Source: SZUA-584 sp050943225 (lineage in GTDB: Bacteria; Bacillota; Clostridia; Christensenellales; SZUA-584). From it: a stretch of 8,243 nt of DNA. This document shows positions 1 to 7,141 of this stretch, piece by piece. Position 1 is the first letter of the stretch. Each line of letters begins with the position of its first letter. The notes under the pieces were generated by a model, which had not been told where the DNA came from, did no database searches, and was given only the letters and a program-made list of their open reading frames with translations. The DNA is taken from the NCBI GenBank assembly GCA_050943225.1, contig JBMNOT010000086.1:1-8243 (forward strand), in the 5' to 3' direction. The position numbers were made by a program, and so were the translations under genes.

Positions 1-152
1 AGTATGATAACTTTATTCTACCAAGCGGCTGCGTCCATGTCCCTTTCTTCTTGACGCTTTTCTGAATTTGCGCAATTTATGATACCTTATCAAAAACGGG
101 AAAAGTTTACAGATTGTTACGAGCAGCGCGCGGGCATCTCCGCCGTTGTGAA
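1..152. other. Non-coding upstream region, no gene recognised
   Basis: No open frame of useful length with a ribosome binding site was found here on either strand, and no T-box, tRNA or clear terminator is visible. The first ~110 bases are more AT-rich than the coding DNA that follows. A TTGACG at 51-56 and a TATGAT at 78-83 look like promoter elements, but they are 21 bp apart, which is too far for a normal sigma-A promoter. The region is probably the spacer between an upstream gene outside the window and cysS. Confidence 0.5.
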
Positions 153-182
153 TTGACGTTATGGGAGCACATATATTATAAT
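153..182 (+). promoter_or_regulatory. Sigma-A-type promoter of cysS
   Basis: TTGACG at 153-158 and a perfect TATAAT at 177-182 are separated by 18 bp. Transcription would start near 189, about 27 nt before the TTG start of cysS, leaving room for only a ribosome binding site in the leader. The match to consensus and the position directly ahead of the first gene make this a good call. No start-site data are available. Confidence 0.75.
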
Positions 183-203
183 GAGCCGGCAGAGTTTTAG
201 CAT

Positions 204-212
204 AGGAGAAGG
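204..212 (+). promoter_or_regulatory. Ribosome binding site deciding the TTG start of cysS
   Basis: AGGAGAAGG lies just ahead of the TTG at 216. The core AGGAG (204-208) is 7 nt from the start codon. No in-frame ATG lies closer to it, and the next in-frame ATG (codon 7) would remove conserved N-terminal residues, so TTG is the best start. Confidence 0.75.
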
Positions 213-215
213 AAA

Positions 216-1592
<1,377 letters not shown>

Positions 1593-1603
1593 GGGAGAAT
1601 AGA

Positions 1604-1969
1604 ATGGACCCAAGCAGTGTCAATAGTTTTATGTCGTTATTCATGGTCTTCATCGGCGTGATGGCGCTGTACTCGGCGATCACGGGCAAGGGGCCGGTGT
1701 TCAACAACGATTACCCCAAAGCGATGAAGGAAGACGCCAAAAAAATGCTGCGCAAATTCTGCTGGTATGTTGGCCCTGTCACGCTGATAACGGGGGCTCT
1801 GGATTACTTCTGGCCGCGGATCGTCGGGGAAGAAGTGATTGAAGGTGGCGGATTCATAATCTCGCAGCTGCCATATCTTTTGAGCATGGTGCTTGTCATC
1901 CCCGCCATCGTAATCTACGTCGTGTTATTCCGGAAGCGGTTCAAACAGCAGCTGAAGAAGAAGTCATAG
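1604..1969 (+). CDS. Small three-helix membrane protein, unknown function
   Basis: I do not recognise a named family. The 121-residue product has three hydrophobic segments: residues 8-27, 53-70 and 84-109. Between the first two is a hydrophilic loop (28-52) that starts with GKGPVF and is rich in lysine. The last 11 residues are strongly basic (RKRFKQQLKKK), which by the positive-inside rule places the C-terminus in the cytoplasm. The start is ATG with AAGGGAG at 1591-1597, 6 nt upstream, directly after the cysS stop. That close spacing suggests cotranscription with cysS. Base composition resembles the neighbours, with no sign of transfer. It could be a member of one of the small uncharacterised clostridial membrane families. 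No catalytic motif is visible and no function is proposed. Confidence 0.8.
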   Translation: MDPSSVNSFMSLFMVFIGVMALYSAITGKGPVFNNDYPKAMKEDAKKMLRKFCWYVGPVTLITGALDYFWPRIVGEEVIEGGGFIISQLPYLLSMVLVIPAIVIYVVLFRKRFKQQLKKKS

Positions 1970-2013
1970 CAGGCGGCGTGCGGCACGCATACGATATACC
2001 ATGCTTTAGAGTA

Positions 2014-2024
2014 TGGGGAGGGGG
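2014..2024 (+). promoter_or_regulatory. Ribosome binding site deciding the GTG start of the gcvH-like gene
   Basis: The purine run GGGGAGGGGG is the only good ribosome binding site near this gene, and it ends 4 nt before GTG at 2029. The more upstream in-frame GTG at 1978 has only a poor GGCGG ahead of it and would add 17 residues with no place in the GcvH family. An ATG at 2025 is in another frame. Confidence 0.6.
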
Positions 2025-2028
2025 ATGC

Positions 2029-2406
2029 GTGGCCGACCTGTTTTTTACGGCCGGGCATGAGTGGGTCCGGCTGGACGGCCCGGGGGCGGCCGTGGGAGTC
2101 ACCGGCGACGGTCTATATGGGGATATCGTGTATATCGAGCTGCCGGAAATCGGCCGGCCTGTGGAAGCGGGGGAAGCCTGCGCCCAGGTGGAAACCGTCA
2201 AGTCGGTCCGCGACGTACACGCGCCGGTGAGCGGCGTGGTGATTGCTGTAAACGACTCGGTGTTCGACGACCCCGACGTGATCGCCCGGCAGCCGCTGGA
2301 TACGTGGCTGTTTAAGCTGCGCGCGGACGGGGGCAGCAGGGAAGGCCTGATGACACAGGCGCAGTACGCGGCGTGGACCCGCCAAAAAAGTGACGATAAA
2401 CCATAG
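2029..2406 (+). CDS. gcvH: GcvH-like lipoyl carrier protein
   Basis: The product resembles the H protein of the glycine cleavage system, a small lipoyl-domain protein that carries the aminomethyl group between the P, T and L proteins on a lipoyl-lysine. With the GTG start it is 125 residues, typical for the family. Family landmarks in order are HEW at 10-12, GDIVYIELPEIG at 31-42, and the lipoylation hairpin VETVKSV at 54-60, with K58 as the predicted lipoylated lysine. APVSG (65-69) follows, and the protein ends with the usual helical tail after residue 105. No gcvT, gcvP, lpd or lipoate ligase gene lies in this window, so it stands alone among unrelated genes. In some Bacillota, GcvH also serves as the donor in lipoyl relay to 2-oxoacid dehydrogenases, which is one possible role here. 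I am confident of the fold and of the lysine; the role is inference. Confidence 0.88.
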   Translation: MADLFFTAGHEWVRLDGPGAAVGVTGDGLYGDIVYIELPEIGRPVEAGEACAQVETVKSVRDVHAPVSGVVIAVNDSVFDDPDVIARQPLDTWLFKLRADGGSREGLMTQAQYAAWTRQKSDDKP

Positions 2407-2502
2407 ATATTTGCACTGGGGCTGTTGCCCGCACCGGGCGCGCATCCGTCCGGTTCGGGGGCAGCTTTGCGCTTGTTGGCGCATAAGGATAGGAGTAAGC
2501 AT
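2407..2502 (+). other. Spacer with two potential hairpins between gcvH and the Lit-like gene
   Basis: Two inverted repeats lie in this 96-nt gap. The outer arms of the first are 2424-2430 and 2459-2465 (7 pairs, one G-U), with an inner stem ACCGG/CCGGT at 2433-2437 and 2450-2454. The second is TGCGC/GCGCA at 2468-2472 and 2479-2483 around a 6-nt loop. Neither is followed by a run of T, so this is not a standard intrinsic terminator. In GC-rich DNA such pairings also arise by chance. No promoter was seen in the gap. Confidence 0.3.
2491..2495 (+). promoter_or_regulatory. Ribosome binding site fixing the start of the Lit-like gene
   Basis: AGGAG sits 7 nt before ATG at 2503. The same frame is open back to an ATG-like codon near 2425, but that earlier start has no ribosome binding site and would put 26 charged or small residues ahead of the first membrane helix. 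Confidence 0.75.
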
Positions 2503-3222
2503 ATGAAGACAAAATGTCGGGCGTGGACCGCGGTACTGACGGCGCTGGGCAGCGCGCTCTTGATACTGGGGCTGCTGATTGCGAGCATTGAGATGTTTGC
2601 CGTGAGCCCGGATTTTTACCAGCGCGAATACAAAAAGCTCGGCACTGCCCAAAGCATCGGCATCAGCGAGGACGACCTTATCCGCGTGACGGACAAACTG
2701 ATCCGGTACACGACGGGCGCTGAGGACAATCTTAACATGCAGGCCGAAATTCAGGGGCAGATGCAGGAAGTTTTCGGCGAGCGCGAGAAGGCGCACATGG
2801 TGGACGTTAAATCGCTGTACCTCGGTGCGAGAACTGTGCGCACCATATCGCTGGTGCTGGCAGCCGTGCTGATTGCCGCGGCTTTTCTCGCGGGCAAAAG
2901 GGATGCCCTGCGTGTACTGTGCCGCTCGTTCCTGCGGGTGTCAGTCGGGTTCGTGGTGGTTGTGGGCGCGATTGCCCTTTACGCCGCTGTTGATTTCACT
3001 GCGTTTTGGACGTCGTTCCACCACGTGTTTTTCACCAACGACCTGTGGCTGCTGGACCCCCGCACCGACGTGCTGATCCAGATGGTGCCCGAACAGTTCT
3101 TCTCGGATTTGGTGGCGCGCATCATCGCCCGCTTTGTCTCGATATTCCTGACGCTGAACATCGCTGCCGCTGCGAGCCTTATCTACATCAAACGCCGCGG
3201 GCGTGCGGCTGCGGAGGGCTGA
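2503..3222 (+). CDS. DUF1461/TIGR01906 four-helix membrane protein, Lit-like
   Basis: This 239-residue membrane protein matches what I know of the TIGR01906/DUF1461 family, which includes Lit, the lipoprotein intramolecular transacylase. Lit moves an acyl chain from the lipid glyceryl group to the N-terminal cysteine of lipoproteins, giving lyso-form lipoproteins. Four hydrophobic segments are at about 8-32, 114-130, 143-166 and 205-229. The positive-inside rule puts the two loops at 33-113 and 167-204 outside the membrane. These loops carry the family-like motifs YTTG (69-72), H98 followed by MVDVKSLY, and FHHVFFTNDLWLLDP at 172-186 with H173, H174, N179, D180 and D185; the chain continues to VPEQFF at 195-200. 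Histidines in both loops are what a Lit-type active site would need. The tsaD start lies 1 nt past the stop, so the two are translated together. Family membership is fairly secure; transacylase activity is inference. Confidence 0.75.
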   Translation: MKTKCRAWTAVLTALGSALLILGLLIASIEMFAVSPDFYQREYKKLGTAQSIGISEDDLIRVTDKLIRYTTGAEDNLNMQAEIQGQMQEVFGEREKAHMVDVKSLYLGARTVRTISLVLAAVLIAAAFLAGKRDALRVLCRSFLRVSVGFVVVVGAIALYAAVDFTAFWTSFHHVFFTNDLWLLDPRTDVLIQMVPEQFFSDLVARIIARFVSIFLTLNIAAAASLIYIKRRGRAAAEG

Positions 3223-3223
3223 C

Positions 3224-4219
3224 ATGGACAGGCTGATACTGGCGATTGAAACTTCCTGCGACGAAACGGCTGCCGCGGTGACGCAGGGGCGCCGCGTGCT
3301 GGGCAATGCGGTGTATACCCAGACGGACCACGAGAAATACGGCGGCGTGGTGCCGGAAATCGCGTCGCGCAACCATATCATGAAGCTGCCTTATATTGTA
3401 GACGAGGCCATGCGCGAGGCAGGCGTGGGCTTTGAAGACCTGCAGGCCGTCGCCGTCACCGACGGGCCCGGGCTGGTGGGCGCGCTGCTCGTCGGCGTGT
3501 CTTACGCCAAAGGGCTGGCGTACCGGCTGGGCGTGCCGCTGATACCCGTGCACCATATCGAGGGACATATCTGCTCGCTGTACCTGACGTACGAGGAGCT
3601 GGAGCCGCCGTTCTTGTGCCTGGTGGTGTCGGGCGGGCATACACATATCGTGGTGGTGGAGGACTACGGCCAATACCGGCTGCTCGGCAAAACGCGGGAC
3701 GACGCGGTGGGCGAGGCGTTCGACAAAACGGCCCGCGTGCTGGGGCTGGGATACCCCGGCGGGCCCAAGCTGGAGCGTCTGGCGCAGAAAGGCCGCCCGA
3801 TATACAGCTATCCGCGCGGCTTCAAGGGGGAAACGCATCTCGATTTCACGTTCAGCGGCCTTAAGACCGCTGTGATTAACCATAAACACCAGATGGACCA
3901 GAAGGGCGAAGCTTACGACAAGGCGGACATCGCGGCAAGCTTTCAGGCCGAGGCTATCGCCTTTCTTGCAGACAACACATTTGAGGCGGCAGCCCGCGAG
4001 AACATCGGCGTCATCGGCATCGCGGGCGGCGTGTCGGCCAACGGCGCGCTGCGGGAGGTGTTCAGGCAGCGCGCTCAGCAGGCGGGCGTGAAGCTGCACC
4101 TGCCTGACCTGCGCTACTGTACGGACAACGCCGCGATGATCGGCTGTGCGGCCGCTTTCGAGCCGCCGTGCAGCGAACCGCTGCGCCTCAACGCCAATCC
4201 GGGCAAGCTGCTTTTCTGA
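3224..4219 (+). CDS. tsaD: tRNA N6-adenosine threonylcarbamoyltransferase TsaD
   Basis: TsaD transfers the threonylcarbamoyl group to A37 of tRNAs that read ANN codons, forming t6A with TsaB and TsaE in the cytoplasm. The 331-residue product has the ASKHA-fold opening LILAIETSCDETAAAV (4-19). The metal-binding HxxxH is at H111 and H115 (HHIEGH), with a third metal ligand expected at D301 in DNAAMIGCAA. Other landmarks are SGGHTH (136-141), DDAVGEAFDK (159-168), GYPGGP (176-181), FSGLKTAV (210-217) and GGVSANGALR (268-277). The ATG at 3224 is preceded by GGAGGG at 3213-3218. An in-frame ATG at 3203 is less likely because it lies before that site and adds residues ahead of the conserved first strand. 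The start is 1 nt beyond the upstream stop, indicating coupling with the Lit-like gene. tsaB and tsaE are not in the window. Confidence 0.97.
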   Translation: MDRLILAIETSCDETAAAVTQGRRVLGNAVYTQTDHEKYGGVVPEIASRNHIMKLPYIVDEAMREAGVGFEDLQAVAVTDGPGLVGALLVGVSYAKGLAYRLGVPLIPVHHIEGHICSLYLTYEELEPPFLCLVVSGGHTHIVVVEDYGQYRLLGKTRDDAVGEAFDKTARVLGLGYPGGPKLERLAQKGRPIYSYPRGFKGETHLDFTFSGLKTAVINHKHQMDQKGEAYDKADIAASFQAEAIAFLADNTFEAAARENIGVIGIAGGVSANGALREVFRQRAQQAGVKLHLPDLRYCTDNAAMIGCAAAFEPPCSEPLRLNANPGKLLF

Positions 4220-4272
4220 CCTGCCCTCCAAAACGCATAGCTAAAACAGCAAAGCAATATAGATGATATAAC

Positions 4273-4280
4273 GGCGGAGG
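4273..4280 (+). promoter_or_regulatory. Ribosome binding site of the cwlD-like gene
   Basis: GGCGGAGG lies 9 nt before ATG at 4290. A TTG at 4281 is in frame but touches this site, which is too close for initiation, so ATG at 4290 was chosen. Confidence 0.75.
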
Positions 4281-4289
4281 TTGTATATA

Positions 4290-5030
4290 ATGCAGGCGAA
4301 GCGCTATATCATTTGTTGCTTTATTGTGGCTGTAATTGTGGCGATTGTGCTGATGCTGGCGCCCGAGAGCCAGTCGGTGATGCGCGTTTCAAAGCCCACG
4401 GTGGTCATCGACGCGGGGCACGGCGGGGTGGACGGCGGCGCGGTGGGGCGCAAGACCGGCGTCAGAGAGGACGGCCTTAATCTTATTGTCGCGAAAAAGC
4501 TGAAAGACCTGTTCGAGAAAAACGGCTTTAAGGTGGTCATGACGCGCGAGGACGAGAGGTCGCTGGGCCCTACCAAGCAGGCTGATATGGCCAAACGGCG
4601 CGAGATCATCGAGAACGCCGGGGCAGACGTCGTGATATCCATTCACATGAACAAATTCCAGGATTCCCGCGTTTCCGGCCCGATGGTTTTCTACCATAAG
4701 GACTCGGAAGAAGGCAAGAAGCTGGCAGAACTGATACAGACGGAGCTCAATACGCGCCTTGACCCGCCGAGACCCCGCACGTTCAAACCCGAGACGTATT
4801 TCATACTGCGCGCAGGCGAGTGTCCCTGCGTGCTGGTGGAGTGCGGCTTTCTGTCCAACGAGCGGGAGGAGCGGCTGCTTCAGACCAACGAATATCAGGA
4901 CCAGTGCGCCAAAGCCATCTACGCAGGCGTGCGCGCATATTTTGACCAGTTGCAGCAGCCCGGCGAAACCTCTCAACCGGAGGAGTCCCAGAGCCCGCCA
5001 GATACTGACCTTCACCGGGCGGCGGCATAA
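4290..5030 (+). CDS. cwlD: CwlD-type N-acetylmuramoyl-L-alanine amidase
   Basis: This is a zinc-dependent Amidase_3 enzyme that cuts the bond between N-acetylmuramic acid and L-alanine in peptidoglycan. In Bacillus, CwlD acts in the forespore with PdaA to make the muramic-delta-lactam of spore cortex. The 246-residue product begins with a membrane anchor or uncleaved signal (about residues 5-24), as in CwlD. The catalytic domain runs from about 36 to 220, with zinc ligands H44 (DAGHGG), E60 (VRED) and H119 (ISIH), and the catalytic glutamate E184 (LVECGFLSN). A single catalytic domain without SH3 or cell-wall-binding repeats, plus similar length (B. subtilis CwlD is about 237 residues), favours CwlD over vegetative amidases. 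The last 25 residues or so form a polar tail rich in P, Q, S and E. The gene sits 70 nt after tsaD and 112 nt before ctsR. Amidase_3 is certain; the spore-specific role is inferred. Confidence 0.85.
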   Translation: MQAKRYIICCFIVAVIVAIVLMLAPESQSVMRVSKPTVVIDAGHGGVDGGAVGRKTGVREDGLNLIVAKKLKDLFEKNGFKVVMTREDERSLGPTKQADMAKRREIIENAGADVVISIHMNKFQDSRVSGPMVFYHKDSEEGKKLAELIQTELNTRLDPPRPRTFKPETYFILRAGECPCVLVECGFLSNEREERLLQTNEYQDQCAKAIYAGVRAYFDQLQQPGETSQPEESQSPPDTDLHRAAA

Positions 5031-5077
5031 CGCCTCTTTGCCTATATATTTGTTCCGAAATTTTCAAATTTACGGTG

Positions 5078-5105
5078 TTGCTTTTTGCGATAAATGGTGT
5101 ATAAT
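5078..5105 (+). promoter_or_regulatory. Sigma-A-type promoter of the ctsR operon
   Basis: TTGCTT at 5078-5083 and a perfect TATAAT at 5100-5105 are 16 bp apart, within an AT-rich gap between two GC-rich genes. Transcription should begin near 5112, immediately before the CtsR operator, giving a leader of about 30 nt. Confidence 0.8.
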
Positions 5106-5114
5106 ATCATTGAA

Positions 5115-5131
5115 GGTCAAAGATAGTCAAA
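5115..5131 (+). promoter_or_regulatory. CtsR operator (tandem heptads)
   Basis: GGTCAAA (5115-5121), a 3-bp spacer GAT, and AGTCAAA (5125-5131) match the known CtsR operator, a direct repeat of RGTCAAA with spacer NAN, at every position. The site lies just downstream of the predicted transcription start, and its last base is the first base of the ctsR ribosome binding site (AGGGAG, 5131-5136). Bound CtsR would therefore block transcription of its own operon. This is strong evidence for autoregulation and heat or stress induction of ctsR-mcsA-mcsB-clpC. Confidence 0.93.
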
Positions 5132-5142
5132 GGGAGATTGAG

Positions 5143-5610
5143 ATGTCGGTATTGAGCGACACCATTGAGCAGTTCATCAAAGACTTGATGAACCAATACG
5201 AGGGGAAAATAGAGCTGCAGCGAAACGAGCTGGCGCAGCATTTCAACTGCGCACCTTCGCAGATAAACTACGTGCTCGCCACCCGTTTTACGCCGGACAA
5301 GGGCTATATCATCGAAAGCCGGCGCGGCGGCGGCGGGTATATCCGCGTACTCAGGCTCAGCGTCGAGACGTCGGAGCACCTTTTCTGGCTGGTGACGACG
5401 CGCATCGGCGAGGAGATATCCGAGCGCGACGCGCATGACGTGATCTGTCGGCTGGTGGAGAGCGATTCGATTAAAAAACGCGAGGGCGCGCTGATGAAAG
5501 CCGCGGTTTCGGACAAGGCTCTGAACATCCCCGCAATGCTGAAAGACAAGATCAGGGCCAGCATATTAAAGCAGATGCTGCTGGTGCTTCTGAGCAAGGA
5601 GGCGGAATAG
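5143..5610 (+). CDS. ctsR: Transcriptional repressor CtsR
   Basis: CtsR is the dimeric heat-sensing repressor of clp genes in Bacillota. The 155-residue product has the N-terminal winged helix-turn-helix (about 1-72), including the recognition region SQINYVLATRFT at 39-50. The tetraglycine wing RRGGGGYIRV (60-69) is the loop that inserts in DNA and senses temperature. The C-terminal helical domain (about 75-155) mediates dimerisation and is the region reached by McsB and ClpC. ATG at 5143 is chosen because AGGGAG ends 6 nt upstream and the protein aligns from its first residues with known CtsR. The frame stays open far upstream only because it crosses cwlD in another frame. The mcsA start follows the stop with no gap. 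An exact CtsR operator lies ahead of the gene. Confidence 0.97.
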   Translation: MSVLSDTIEQFIKDLMNQYEGKIELQRNELAQHFNCAPSQINYVLATRFTPDKGYIIESRRGGGGYIRVLRLSVETSEHLFWLVTTRIGEEISERDAHDVICRLVESDSIKKREGALMKAAVSDKALNIPAMLKDKIRASILKQMLLVLLSKEAE

Positions 5611-6114
5611 ATGCTATGCGACCAATGCCTGAAAAACGCGGCTACCGTCCACATGACAACCTTTGTTAACGGCCAGGTGAAGACGGTGCATCTTTGCGGC
5701 CAATGCGCAGCCAAAAAGAAGGGCACCGTGGCGATACCGTGGTTTTCATTCAATGATTTTTTCAGCGCGTTCTACGACGAGGAAGAAGGCTCAGACGTGG
5801 TGTGCGAGGGCTGCGGCACCACGCTTGCGAATTTTACCAAAGAAGGGCGGCTGGGATGCGCCCGCTGCTACAAGACTTTTGAGTCCAGCCTGATGCCCAT
5901 ACTGAAGAGCATCCACATGAACACGCGCCATACGGGCAAGCGACCGGGCGAAGCCGTCGTGGTAGAGCCGGGCCGCGAGGCTGCGCTGAGCGAGGTGGAG
6001 CAGCGCAAGGAGCAGCTCAAAAAGAAGCTGCGCGAAGCGGTGGCAGCGGAGAACTACGAGGAAGCTGCGCGCCTGAGGGACGAGATCGCGCTACTGGAGA
6101 AAGAGGGGGGCTAA
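5611..6114 (+). CDS. mcsA: McsA, zinc-binding activator of the McsB arginine kinase
   Basis: McsA binds McsB and stimulates its protein-arginine kinase activity; it also senses thiol stress or metals through its cysteine pairs. The 167-residue product has all four CxxC pairs: C3/C6, C29/C32, C65/C68 and C83/C86. A UVR-type helical hairpin, as in UvrB and UvrC, lies at about 128-165 (EQRKEQLKKKL followed by NYEEAARLRDEIALLEKE). The start ATG directly follows the ctsR stop, with AAGGAGG (5596-5602) inside the end of ctsR, so translation is coupled. The stop is 1 nt before the mcsB start. Length and domain order are ordinary for the family. Confidence 0.96.
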   Translation: MLCDQCLKNAATVHMTTFVNGQVKTVHLCGQCAAKKKGTVAIPWFSFNDFFSAFYDEEEGSDVVCEGCGTTLANFTKEGRLGCARCYKTFESSLMPILKSIHMNTRHTGKRPGEAVVVEPGREAALSEVEQRKEQLKKKLREAVAAENYEEAARLRDEIALLEKEGG

Positions 6115-6115
6115 T

Positions 6116-7123
6116 ATGCTGGAATGGCTAACAGACAACGCGCCTGAGTGCGACGTGGTGGTATCCACGCGCATCCGGCTGGCGCGCAACCTTGCCGACA
6201 TTCCGTTTCCGGCTCGCATCAGAAGGATGGAGGATATCGAGGCGGTGCACAGCCGTGCGCGGCAGTGCCTGACCAAATCCCCGACGTTCACCTACGAGCG
6301 GCTGTCCAACCTGACGGAGCTCGACAAGCGCGCCCTGGTGGAAGGGCACGTAATCAGCAGCGATCTGGCGCGAAACAAATACGGCGGCCTTATCACCAGC
6401 CAGGACCAGTCGCTGAGCGTGATGATCATGGAAGAGGATCACTACCGGCTGCAGGGGCTGGGCGCGGGCATGTCGCTGTTCGCCACGTACAACCTGGTGG
6501 ACAAGCTGGACCAGATGCTCGCGGGCGAGGTAAAATACGCCTTCAGCGACGAACTGGGCTTTTTGACGAGCTGCCCGACCAACGTGGGCACCGGTATGCG
6601 CGCTTCGCTGATGCTGCACCTGCCGGCGCTGTCGGCGGTGAAGGGCATCCCGCGCATCTCGCAGATGATAGGCAAGATGGGCATGACGGTGCGCGGCGCT
6701 TTCGGCGAAGGCAGCACGGCAGCCGGCGCGTTTTACCAGATATCCAACCAGGTGACGCTGGGCGTCACGGAGAAGGAAATACTGATGCACCTGTTGTCCA
6801 TTGCCAACAAAGTGATCGACTTCGAGCGAAACGCCCGCAGGGAGCTGTACAGCAGCATGGGCACGGCGCTGGAAGACAAGATATGGCGTGCGGTCGGCAC
6901 GCTGAAATACGCACGCCGCATCAGTGACGCCGAAGCGCAGAGGCTGATTTCCGACGTGGCGTTCGGTGTGTCGCTGGGCATTGTGACGGACATGACGAGC
7001 GGCCAGCTATACCGCATTATGATGAACGCGCGGCCCGCGATACTCGCATCGGCCAGCTGGCCGCAGCAGGCGCAGGACAGAGACGCTGCAAGGGCCGATA
7101 TGCTCAGACAGGCATTCAGCTGA
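6116..7123 (+). CDS. mcsB: Protein-arginine kinase McsB
   Basis: McsB phosphorylates arginine side chains on proteins, marking them for ClpC-ClpP degradation, and takes part in removing CtsR under stress. The 335-residue product has the phosphagen-kinase catalytic domain from about 14 to 245: STRIRLARN (17-25), EEDHYRLQ (106-113), CPTNVGTG (153-160) and GEGSTAAGAFYQISNQ (197-212). E107, C153 and E198 correspond, with a constant offset of 14, to B. subtilis E121, C167 and E212. The C-terminal domain carries RDAARA at 322-327, the RDxxRA phospho-arginine pocket that separates McsB from creatine or arginine kinases. The N-terminus is about 14 residues shorter than B. subtilis McsB, but the start is well placed: a G-rich ribosome binding site (6104-6110) and a 1-nt gap from mcsA. 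No frameshift is seen. Confidence 0.97.
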   Translation: MLEWLTDNAPECDVVVSTRIRLARNLADIPFPARIRRMEDIEAVHSRARQCLTKSPTFTYERLSNLTELDKRALVEGHVISSDLARNKYGGLITSQDQSLSVMIMEEDHYRLQGLGAGMSLFATYNLVDKLDQMLAGEVKYAFSDELGFLTSCPTNVGTGMRASLMLHLPALSAVKGIPRISQMIGKMGMTVRGAFGEGSTAAGAFYQISNQVTLGVTEKEILMHLLSIANKVIDFERNARRELYSSMGTALEDKIWRAVGTLKYARRISDAEAQRLISDVAFGVSLGIVTDMTSGQLYRIMMNARPAILASASWPQQAQDRDAARADMLRQAFS

Positions 7124-7141
7124 ACGGAAAGGAGAGATAGT

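Noticed and set aside
51..83. TTGACG and TATGAT as a second cysS promoter
   Set aside because: The 21-bp spacing is too long for sigma-A; the promoter at 153-182 is much better.
1978..2028. N-terminal extension of the GcvH-like protein from an upstream GTG
   Set aside because: It has a poor ribosome binding site and adds 17 residues not found in the GcvH family; GTG at 2029 follows a strong purine-rich site.
3188..4231. Long open frame on the - strand (347 codons) opposite tsaD
   Set aside because: It mirrors a certain tsaD gene, has no ribosome binding site or recognisable domain, and its His/Arg/Gln-rich composition is what the reverse strand of GC-rich coding DNA gives.
4235..4261. Possible forespore sigma-G promoter before cwlD: GCATA at 4235-4239 and CAATATA at 4255-4261
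   Set aside because: The spacer is 15 bp instead of about 17-18 and the -10 has one mismatch, so a chance match in AT-rich spacer is as likely.
4264..4272. Extended -10-like TGATATAAC just before cwlD
   Set aside because: A start about 7 nt downstream would fall inside the ribosome binding site at 4273-4280, and there is no -35 partner.
4941..4947. TTTGACC, a single CtsR heptad on the - strand inside cwlD
   Set aside because: CtsR needs two heptads with a 3-bp spacer; no second heptad is nearby.
5010..5045. GGCG/CGCC inverted repeat at the end of cwlD as a terminator
   Set aside because: The stem is only 4 bp and is followed by a weak TCTTT rather than a true T-run.
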